Shown in pieces: positions 24,584-32,107 of a stretch of DNA of 41,771 nt. Numbering within the stretch: the stretch's first letter is position 1; every line of letters begins with the position of its first letter. Source of the stretch: an uncultured Planctomycetales bacterium (GTDB lineage Bacteria > Planctomycetota > Planctomycetia > Isosphaerales > Isosphaeraceae); NCBI GenBank assembly GCA_903926465.1, contig CAIYJE010000009.1, positions 1-41,771 on the forward strand, written 5' to 3'. Under the pieces are notes generated by a model. It did not search any database, was not told where the DNA came from, and worked only from the letters and a program-made list of their open reading frames with translations. The translations under genes were made by a program, and so were the position numbers.

Positions 24584-25714
24584 ATGTTTGTTGATCGGGT
24601 CGAAATTCATGTGAAGGGCGGCGACGGCGGCAATGGCTGCGTGAGTTTCCGCAAAGAGAAGTATGTCCCCCGTGGCGGTCCGAACGGGGGTAACGGTGGT
24701 GATGGTGGGTCCGTGATCGTGATTGCCACGGAAGGACTCACCAATCTTGCCCACCTGTCTTCCCAGAGACACTGGAAGGGGGATCGTGGTGAACATGGTC
24801 TAGGCTCGAACTGCACGGGCAGATCTGCCCAAGACCTTGTGATCACGGTGCCCGTCGGTACGATTGTACGAGACCGTGATCGTGGATTTGTATTGCGCGA
24901 CCTGCGAGAGGTTGGCGATACCGTGGTTGTGGCCCGTGGCGGAAAAGGCGGGTTTGGCAACACGCACTTCAAATCCAGCACCAACAGAACTCCCCGTATT
25001 GCCGAGAAGGGGACTCTGGGTGAAGAGCGTTCCGTTTCCATGGAACTGAAGGTCATTGCCGACGCTGGCCTGATCGGTTTGCCCAATGCCGGCAAATCTA
25101 CACTTCTCTCACGAATTTCTAGGGCACATCCAGAGATCGCGGATTACCCGTTTACTACAAAATACCCGAACCTCGGTACCGTAAGCCTGGATGCTGAGCG
25201 TTCGTTTGTTGTTGCCGATATTCCCGGACTGATCGAGGGTGCGCATCTTGGTCATGGGCTGGGTCATGAGTTTCTGCGGCATGTGGAACGGACTCGGTTG
25301 CTCGTGCACTTGGTCGATCCGATGCCGCCAGATTCCTCGGATCCGCTTCATAACTACAATGTGATCCGGGACGAGCTATCTCGTTACAGTTCCACGCTTG
25401 CCACCCGCCCAGAAATTCTGGTGGTGTCCAAGATGGACTTGCCGGGGTCGGATGAGGTTCGAGATCGGCTTAGCAAAGAGCTTGGTCGCGAGGTTCTGGC
25501 CATCTCGGCGGTCACCGGACGTGGTATCCCTGCGCTTCTTCAGGTGATGAGTGATCGGCTGATGGCTTCGGAATCACTTCCTCCTGAGGAAGCGCCTCCA
25601 AGTCGGTCCGATCTCGCAAATCGGCGGGTTTTCCCGGCCGGTCCTGCCCAGGCCGTTGAAGTGATTCCGCCCCCCATGACCGACGTTGATATAGATAAGC
25701 CGGTCGGTGCCTGA
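24584..25714 (+). CDS. obgE: GTPase Obg/CgtA
   Basis: The 376-residue protein is the essential ribosome-associated Obg GTPase. The N-terminal Gly-rich Obg fold starts MFVDRVEIHVKGGDGGNG and runs through VPRGGPNGGNGGDGG (to about residue 155). The G domain has G1 GLPNAGKSTL (about 167), the Obg-type switch YPFTTKYPNLG, G3 DIPGLIEGA, G4 VSKMD and G5 SAVTGRG. The C-terminal OCT domain is replaced by a short disordered tail. It assists 50S maturation and lies 41 nt after rpmA. Its stop codon TGA overlaps the ATG of coaX (TGATG). Confidence 0.97.
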   Translation: MFVDRVEIHVKGGDGGNGCVSFRKEKYVPRGGPNGGNGGDGGSVIVIATEGLTNLAHLSSQRHWKGDRGEHGLGSNCTGRSAQDLVITVPVGTIVRDRDRGFVLRDLREVGDTVVVARGGKGGFGNTHFKSSTNRTPRIAEKGTLGEERSVSMELKVIADAGLIGLPNAGKSTLLSRISRAHPEIADYPFTTKYPNLGTVSLDAERSFVVADIPGLIEGAHLGHGLGHEFLRHVERTRLLVHLVDPMPPDSSDPLHNYNVIRDELSRYSSTLATRPEILVVSKMDLPGSDEVRDRLSKELGREVLAISAVTGRGIPALLQVMSDRLMASESLPPEEAPPSRSDLANRRVFPAGPAQAVEVIPPPMTDVDIDKPVGA

Positions 25715-26499
25715 TGCCCCCGAAGCGTTTCCTGGCCGATATCGGGAATTCGCGACTGAAATTTGCCCGTGTGGACTCACACGGTGAAATGGCTTTGCAG
25801 ACGATTGTGGTGACCGAGCTTCCAGAGACCTGGCCCCAGGCCATTGAAACACTGGGTGGCTTTGAGACCGGTTGCGTCTGGGGGATTTCTTCGGTGCGAC
25901 CCGAAGCGGCGCAGTGGCTCGCCACGTTGCTGGACGAGGCGGGGGTTTTATCCGTCCGCTGGTTTCGATCGGTTGCGGATATTCCCATCCGGCACGCCCT
26001 GGAAAATCCCGAGTCCGCGGGCGCTGATCGAGCGCTGGCGGTTCTTGGTTTTCTTGCGCAAACGGGCATTCAGGCTGGTGGCGTTGTTGTGATGTGTGGA
26101 ACCGCACTCACGGTGGAACAGGTTTCCCCGGACGGATGCTGGCAGGGGGGTGCCATTGCGCCTGGGTGGCGACCGCTGGCCCAGGCTCTTCATGTGCAGG
26201 CTGCTCAGTTGCCATTCATCGAGCAAGCGGGAGTTGGAAGCGGGCGTGGTCCCGGCACCAATACCCAGTCCGCGATTCAAGTCGGGCTTCAGGGCATGAT
26301 GGTTGGAGGATGCCGGGAGCTGGTCCAGACCATGCGGCACGGCCTTCCATCGTCGGCCCGAACGGTCTGGACGGGTGGAGATGCAGGCTGGCTGGCTCGG
26401 GCCGTGGATGGGGAATTTGCCAGGATCGAGACCGACCTGGTTTTTCGAGGTCTGCTGGAAGCGCTAGGATGGAGCCGAGTTCATGGACCACGGCCCTGA
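25714..26499 (+). CDS. coaX: Type III pantothenate kinase-like protein (CoaX)
   Basis: This 261-residue ASKHA-fold enzyme would phosphorylate pantothenate in CoA synthesis. The N-terminal FLADIGNSRLKFARV carries the phosphate-loop Asp, GADRALAVLGFL is the typical GxDR segment, and AIAPGW is the substrate-side motif. In the third core motif, usually D-x-G-T-A-x-T-x-D, the sequence reads VVVMCGTALTVEQV: the first Asp is Met and the last is Glu. Codons ATG TGT GGA ACC GCA are clear, so this is not a frameshift. PGTNTQSAIQVG keeps the C-terminal signature. It sits in an operon with obgE (1-nt overlap) and mnmE-like (17-nt overlap). Activity needs testing because of the lost Asp. Confidence 0.85.
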   Translation: MPPKRFLADIGNSRLKFARVDSHGEMALQTIVVTELPETWPQAIETLGGFETGCVWGISSVRPEAAQWLATLLDEAGVLSVRWFRSVADIPIRHALENPESAGADRALAVLGFLAQTGIQAGGVVVMCGTALTVEQVSPDGCWQGGAIAPGWRPLAQALHVQAAQLPFIEQAGVGSGRGPGTNTQSAIQVGLQGMMVGGCRELVQTMRHGLPSSARTVWTGGDAGWLARAVDGEFARIETDLVFRGLLEALGWSRVHGPRP

Positions 26500-27631
26500 T
26501 CGATGTCTTGTGAAACGATTGACGGCCGAGGGAAAAGGGGCGATCGGAGTCCTGAAGGTCTCTGGTCCACGGTCATTGAGCGTGGTAAGCCAGGTGTTTC
26601 GGCCTCACCACGGATCAAGCCTTGCAGAGACGCCGGCCAACCGGTTACGGGTGGGTCGGATTGGGGCTGGGCTGGGTGATGAGGTGGTGGTTGTCTGGTG
26701 GGGGAACCCTCCTGAGGTCGAAATTCAGTGTCATGGCGGTCGGGCGGCGCTAGCATTGGTTCATCAGGCCCTGATGGATGAGGCTGGGCAAGATGCCGAA
26801 ACCATGTCCACTTCAGCTTCAGAACAGACGATTGCGGAGGAAGCGGCCGACGATTTGATGCGAGCGCCCACGCTTCGGACGGCGAGCATTCTTCTGGAGC
26901 AGTCTCAGGGGGCACTGGCCGATTGCGTTCGCGGGCTTCGCGCTCAACTGCTGCAGGGTGATGCCCAGTCGATCGCCGTTGCTCAGGCCACCCTGAAGCG
27001 GCTACTCCAGCGGTATGAACTGGGGAAGCGGCTGATCTCCGGCTGGAAAATTGTGCTGGCAGGGCGCCCTAACGTGGGCAAGAGCCGGCTCCTGAACGCG
27101 CTCGCCGGATACGACCGTTCGATTGTTGCCGCCCTGGAAGGGACCACCCGAGACATTGTGTCGGTCCAGACCGCGTTTGACGGCTGGCCTGTACTGCTAA
27201 GCGATACCGCAGGGCTGCGTGAATCCGTTGATCTGATTGAGGCCAAAGGTGTGAGCCTTGCAAAGGAAAGCCATGAACGGGCCGACTTGCTGCTGCTGTT
27301 GCTGGACGGTTCTCGCCCACTGACGCAGGAAGACCGGTCGTTGCTTAGCTTGCATCCGAGCAGTCTGGTAATCCGGACTAAAAGCGACCAGCCTCAGCTT
27401 TGGGGAGAGTCCACCGCACCTGCGCTCGCCATTTCCGCAGAGACAGGCGACGGTATAGCTGCACTCATCCGGCAAATTAGCCAAAAACTCGTGCCCGATC
27501 CTCCCGAAAGCGGCGAGCCCATCCCGTTTCGGGACTCTCACAGAATCTGGCTGCAAGAAGCCTTGAAAATACTCAAGGCGGAAGGTGGCGTGGCCACTAG
27601 CCAGATCTTGGGGGCAGTCCGACTCGGCTGA
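26483..27631 (+). CDS. MnmE-like GTPase lacking the C-terminal CxGK motif
   Basis: The 382-residue protein is shorter than MnmE (about 450). The N-terminal formyl-folate-binding-type domain (GAIGVLKVSGPRSLSV, EVVVVWWGNPPEVEIQCHGG) is present. The helical domain is reduced: EAADDLMRAPTLRTASILLEQ stands where MnmE has AEFTKRAFLNGK-type sequence. The G domain has G1 LAGRPNVGKSRLLNAL, G2 TTRD, G3 DTAGLRE and a non-standard G4 TKSD in place of NKxD. The protein ends GVATSQILGAVRLG and has no FCIGK, whose Cys is essential for tRNA U34 modification in classical MnmE. It overlaps coaX by 17 nt. It could be a divergent MnmE or a paralog with a different job; I cannot decide without the rest of the genome. 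Confidence 0.8.
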   Translation: MDHGPDRCLVKRLTAEGKGAIGVLKVSGPRSLSVVSQVFRPHHGSSLAETPANRLRVGRIGAGLGDEVVVVWWGNPPEVEIQCHGGRAALALVHQALMDEAGQDAETMSTSASEQTIAEEAADDLMRAPTLRTASILLEQSQGALADCVRGLRAQLLQGDAQSIAVAQATLKRLLQRYELGKRLISGWKIVLAGRPNVGKSRLLNALAGYDRSIVAALEGTTRDIVSVQTAFDGWPVLLSDTAGLRESVDLIEAKGVSLAKESHERADLLLLLLDGSRPLTQEDRSLLSLHPSSLVIRTKSDQPQLWGESTAPALAISAETGDGIAALIRQISQKLVPDPPESGEPIPFRDSHRIWLQEALKILKAEGGVATSQILGAVRLG

Positions 27632-27655
27632 CCGGTCGTCGCCAAACCGTCGGAC

Positions 27656-30600
27656 TCAATGATTTCCTGGTGGCGGTGTTGGCAACTGATCCATTCGTGG
27701 TCCGGCCATGGGAACCGGACTCTCTGGTGCCAGCCGAAGGTCCACGGGGCTCAGGTCCCAGGGGGGCGTATCGGAATCAGGTGGGCGCAAGAAGCGTGCG
27801 TCGCCGTGGAACGGCGCATCATCGTGGTCTCGTACGGCCACTTCCCAAGACGCTCGACTCTTTCCCACCGTGGATTCACCGGCCTTCGCAGATTCATCAC
27901 GTCGGTAAACATCAATGTCATGGTAGACAACCCGCTGACCCTCCCAGGTAATCCGGTCGGCCAGGCTCTCCAGGTCAGATTGGCCCTCGACCCTGAGCAG
28001 TGGCCACCCGCTATCGCCCGTGGAAAGAATCGAGTCTGACGCCTCGATCAGAACCCGGGGAATCCTGGCTCGAAGGCTATCTGCTTCCAGGAAGACCAAT
28101 CCCGCCAGAACACGCGCGGTGGATTGTCGAAGTTTGAGCGAGATTCCCAGATCGGATCCTTGCCGGATCGTCGATTGAATTTTGCCATGCAGTAATCGGC
28201 CGCCGCTGGACACGATCGAGTTCACGAAACTGAAATCGGCGGCATGTCCTGACGTCTCCTCAATAATGTCTCCCTCTGCGCGTAAGACACAGTCTTCAAC
28301 TTGGACCTTGGTCGATTTACCAGAGGCACCAAAGCCTGCCACAAGTCGAATCAAGGCAGACGGAACCGAGGAAGCGATGGTGGCCCCTTGATTACCTTCC
28401 AGGGTCAAAGTGCAACGTCGGAGTTTGAGCGAGCCACCGGGCTCAATCGAGAAGATCGACCAGCGGCCATTCGCCGGACGTTGGTCCCTTGGCAACACAA
28501 TATCCAGATCAACAAGTTCGAGGCTTGCTCCCGTTGGGATCGAGAAAAGCGCGGGAGCCGCTAGCGACTCACGTTCGGCCGGGCGACTGGCCTGAAGTTC
28601 GATGATTGAGCGTCGTCCTGAAGCCTGCCCCTCAATCTCCCAGTGAGAGTCGGCCATCAGATTGATGGGCGAGAGTGTCAGCCGTTCTGGCGAGTTTACA
28701 AGAACGCGCATTTCGCCAGACACCAAGGAACTCTGAAGAATCGAACGGAGTTCTGTTCCGGTATGGGCTTCGCGAACCCTGGTGTTGGATTCGGAACCAG
28801 GCTGAACGGCGACCTGGGTTCGCTCGATTCGTGTGCGATTGGTGGCTTCGCTAGAGGCGAGTACTTTCTCTCCGGCCACCGCCACCGCGGTTGTCGAGGG
28901 GTTGGAATCGTCTGTCGTCCGGCGATTGGCTTCGAGATCGACGGAGTCTGAGTTCGCCTGAATCATGGGTCGGATGGACTCGACCTCCGCGGTCCCCACA
29001 ATCATGGGCGATCGATTCACATCCTCGGTTCGAACTTCCATGGGGGCCTGGGCGTTCGGTTTTTGTTCAGCCAGTGCGGTTGTTTGGGTGCCCGATCCTT
29101 CCGGATTGGCTTTTTCGGTCGCACCACTTTGGCTCAGGGGTTCCGGCGTTGTGCGTTTGGAAGCAACCGGACTCGGATCGAAAAGGCCCGCCAATGAGTT
29201 CCCAATTCGCACGAACAGGGCGTTGGGGCCTCGACGTGCTCCGACATCGTTGGAAACCTCTGCGAGTGCAAAGGCGGCCGAGGGATCTGGCCGATCGAGC
29301 AAGGCGCCGGGATCTGGCGGTCCCCAGATCCGTTTTTCCGTGGTCTGCGAACGGATCTCACGAATCCCGTTGGTGGCATCAATCCAATCTGCGAACGTCA
29401 CTATGGGGGTACCGCGTTTGGCCGTACCCAGTGGCAAAAGAAAACTCGCCACTTTTCCGTAAAGGTTTTCCCGGCCCGACCAGTTGAGGTTGGCCGATTC
29501 GTCTGTGGCAACCAAAACGGTTGGTTCCGAACCAACAGGACCAATGACCGATTTTTCCAGTTCCATTCGAACACGCGATCGGGAGAACCGGAAGATGGGC
29601 GAGGCGGCCGTCTGAATGCTGCAGTAGCGAACCGAGACCTGGAATTCCGCGGTGGTTCGATCTGTTGAATTATCAAACCAGGCCACAGGTTGACCCGGCC
29701 CAAAGAGGCAATCTCGAATGGCGAGATCTAGCGGGCAGCGACTGAAGGTTCCCGTTACGCCTGAATCAAAGAAGCAAGAGACCAGCCGAATATCGGGTAA
29801 CGGATCGTCTCCGGTTGGCCGCAAACTATCACGCACCTCAATGGCACGAAAGCTGCTCAGCGAGCGGCTCTTGGAGCGATTCCTGAACGAGCAGCCAGAC
29901 AGGCTCAAATCGGTCCCGTCGATGAGGAGTGCCGTAAGAGTGGTATCACTACGGTCCCCCTCAAACTGAAACTCAAGCCCTTGAATATGAATCTTGCCAC
30001 CGCGGAATGCCAGCAGGGCTGCGTCTTGCCGTAGCGATTGCGTTGAAGCACGCAGCCTGATCACCGGCCTGACCAAGGCATCTGCGCGAAGTGTCAGGGT
30101 TTTGGCATGGGCCTGGGTGGTGTCTCGTCCATCGGTGCCCTCAAGCAGTGCGGGCGAGACCAGATAGGGTCCATTGTCTGTGAGGGTGATCGTGCTACCG
30201 CTCGGAGCCGAAGCCAGCGTTGTGGCAAGGTCCCCCTCGGAGCCAAGCGTGATCAGGCGGGGATTTTCACCCACTGTGGCAGTCTGCACTTCCGCGGCCG
30301 GTTTCTCAAAATTGCGAGGCAATTCTTGAGGCGAGCTTTCAGGGATCGGGGCGGTTGAGCCCCGTGACGCCGTGCTCTGTCCGGTTGTGGTGGTGAGGTC
30401 GGGCCGGCTTTGGTCAGACCAGGGCGCACCCTCATTCCTGGGCCCAGACCAAGACAACGCCGAAATCACAAGTGCCAGCGCAATGGCCGGAATTCCCCAG
30501 ATCAGATGTTTCTCCAGAGGCGAGCGGAGGGGCGGGGTGGGACCCGGTTCTGGTTCCGGTTCACCATCCAGTTTCCGGGCAATCTGTTGAAGATCTTGCC

Positions 30601-31615
30601 GTAACAATTCTGGGGTCTGGTAACGCTCTGCCCGATCTTTGAGAAGTAATTTGCGGGTCAGGTTTGCCAGCCGTGCTGGAATTTCGGGACGAAACGACCT
30701 TACGTCTGGCGCAGGCTGCTCTTGGTGATGGAGCAGTTTCTGCAGCATCGTTCCATCAGGAAAAGGCGGGTGACCCGTCAGCATGTGAAATAATGTGCAT
30801 CCCAGCGAATAGAGATCGCTACGGACGTCCACATCGCGTGGGTCTCTGGCCTGTTCGGGGCTGATGTAGTCAAACGTTCCCAGCGTCATGCCGGTCTGGG
30901 TAAGACCTGGATCGTCACTGTCACGCTCAAACTGGCGAGCGAGCCCCATGTCTACCAGTTTGATCTTGCCGTCAGGGGTGCGCAGAATGTTCGACGGTTT
31001 GATGTCCCGGTGGATCACGCCGCGAGACGAGGCGTGGGCAATTGCCTCTGTGATCTGCTGGCCCAGCGCCACCACTTCATCAAGCGGTAACGGTCCAAGC
31101 CGCTCAATTCGCTGACGGATGGTTTCGCCTTCAATGTATTCGAAGGCGATGTAGTGGATTCCCCGATCCTCACCCAGGCAATAGATTCTCGCGATGTTCT
31201 CATGGTCCAGGCGGGCGGCAGATCGGCCCTCCTGTACGAACCGTTGTACGCTCTCAACGCATTTGTTCTGTTCGGGTGGCAGCACTTTGAGCGCTATCAG
31301 TCGATCAAGTTGCTGGTCGCGGGCCAGGAACACGCTTCCCATTCCACCGATCCCGATCGGCCGCTCGATCAGGTAAGAATCCACGGAATCGCCAACCGCC
31401 ACGGAAAGCGCGGATGACGCATCTGTAGCCCCAGTTCCGCTTGAACCCGCCACGGGCGGAGCTTCATGGGAGAGGGGGGGCCTGGGAAGATCCGACGACC
31501 GGGGTTGATCAAGATCCGCAGACGAAGTTCCAGGCGTGGAGGCTCTCCAGGCGTTTGTCTGGGACGTCGATCCAACCGATTGTTTCGGCTCGAGTTCTTG
31601 CATCGGCCGTCTCAT
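27656..31615 (-). CDS. Transmembrane Ser/Thr protein kinase with long beta-helix-like extracellular region
   Basis: With the ATG at 31615 the product has 1319 residues. After a Pro/Ser-rich stretch, the Hanks-type kinase domain (about 75-345) shows glycine loop IGIGGMGSVFLA, the catalytic Lys in ALKVLPPEQ, HRDIKPSNIL, and KLVDMGLAR with DMG in place of DFG, then SPEQARDPRDVDVRSDLYSLG. A single TM helix (IWGIPAIALALVISALSW, about 365-385) follows. The remaining 900 residues contain long stretches of short beta-strands with GxxLxx...IxLxD patterns, twice over: a first set after LITLGSEGDLATTLASAP and a second after GTELRSILQSSL. These look like right-handed beta-helices of the pectin-lyase type. 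Large kinases with such sensor tails are typical of Planctomycetota. The ligand is unknown. The gene is convergent with the rpmA operon. Confidence 0.88.
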   Translation of the reverse strand: MRRPMQELEPKQSVGSTSQTNAWRASTPGTSSADLDQPRSSDLPRPPLSHEAPPVAGSSGTGATDASSALSVAVGDSVDSYLIERPIGIGGMGSVFLARDQQLDRLIALKVLPPEQNKCVESVQRFVQEGRSAARLDHENIARIYCLGEDRGIHYIAFEYIEGETIRQRIERLGPLPLDEVVALGQQITEAIAHASSRGVIHRDIKPSNILRTPDGKIKLVDMGLARQFERDSDDPGLTQTGMTLGTFDYISPEQARDPRDVDVRSDLYSLGCTLFHMLTGHPPFPDGTMLQKLLHHQEQPAPDVRSFRPEIPARLANLTRKLLLKDRAERYQTPELLRQDLQQIARKLDGEPEPEPGPTPPLRSPLEKHLIWGIPAIALALVISALSWSGPRNEGAPWSDQSRPDLTTTTGQSTASRGSTAPIPESSPQELPRNFEKPAAEVQTATVGENPRLITLGSEGDLATTLASAPSGSTITLTDNGPYLVSPALLEGTDGRDTTQAHAKTLTLRADALVRPVIRLRASTQSLRQDAALLAFRGGKIHIQGLEFQFEGDRSDTTLTALLIDGTDLSLSGCSFRNRSKSRSLSSFRAIEVRDSLRPTGDDPLPDIRLVSCFFDSGVTGTFSRCPLDLAIRDCLFGPGQPVAWFDNSTDRTTAEFQVSVRYCSIQTAASPIFRFSRSRVRMELEKSVIGPVGSEPTVLVATDESANLNWSGRENLYGKVASFLLPLGTAKRGTPIVTFADWIDATNGIREIRSQTTEKRIWGPPDPGALLDRPDPSAAFALAEVSNDVGARRGPNALFVRIGNSLAGLFDPSPVASKRTTPEPLSQSGATEKANPEGSGTQTTALAEQKPNAQAPMEVRTEDVNRSPMIVGTAEVESIRPMIQANSDSVDLEANRRTTDDSNPSTTAVAVAGEKVLASSEATNRTRIERTQVAVQPGSESNTRVREAHTGTELRSILQSSLVSGEMRVLVNSPERLTLSPINLMADSHWEIEGQASGRRSIIELQASRPAERESLAAPALFSIPTGASLELVDLDIVLPRDQRPANGRWSIFSIEPGGSLKLRRCTLTLEGNQGATIASSVPSALIRLVAGFGASGKSTKVQVEDCVLRAEGDIIEETSGHAADFSFVNSIVSSGGRLLHGKIQSTIRQGSDLGISLKLRQSTARVLAGLVFLEADSLRARIPRVLIEASDSILSTGDSGWPLLRVEGQSDLESLADRITWEGQRVVYHDIDVYRRDESAKAGESTVGKSRASWEVAVRDHDDAPFHGDARFLRPPDSDTPPWDLSPVDLRLAPESPVPMAGPRMDQLPTPPPGNH

Positions 31616-32107
31616 ACGTAGCGAGTGTAACCTCGCCCAAAACTTGCAATCCTTTGCCATTCGCGATGCGATGCGGCAACAAAATGAATCCTCAATCAAG
31701 GTAGATTCATGATCTCATTTTACGGTCCAAACTACCCACGGTCAACCCTCTGAATGCATGCAATCCCTGCCAGGTTTTGTGGGGAGCTGGTTGAACAAAG
31801 GTGGTGGTCCATGCTCCCCAGGCCATTGCAGGGCCTTGGCCACTCGGTTGAGCGGGTATCGAACTATGCCCCAGGCCTAAGCCTGTGGCTGCCGGTCCAT
31901 TCGCACCATGCTTCCAGGGAGACCTCTGGCGGTTCACAATTGGGTTGCACAGATGAAGAGATCCACTCGCTCACACCTCGGGCTAATATTGCAGGCGTCT
32001 TGCCCAGAAAACCGAAAATCGCAACTTCAAAGCTCGGGGTTCGACCAACCACCAAGAGCGCAAGCCAGACGTGAATTGCGGCAGGTTGAACTGGCGTTCC
32101 GCCCAGG
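31616..32107. other. Intergenic region with a solitary MITE-like end
   Basis: No supported gene between the U32 stop and the kinase start. At 31927-31951 lies TGGCGGTTCACAATTGGGTTGCACA, which differs from the end at 13608-13632 at only two of 25 positions. No partner end is visible nearby, so it is a relic. The rest has no recognisable structure. Confidence 0.5.
31927..31951 (+). repeat. Solitary terminal-repeat end of the MITE-like family
   Basis: This is a 25-bp match (23 identical) to the left end of the element at 13608-13632. Its reverse reading encodes the 'QPNCEP' string seen in spurious ORFs. No inner palindrome or second end was found within 250 bp. Confidence 0.7.
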
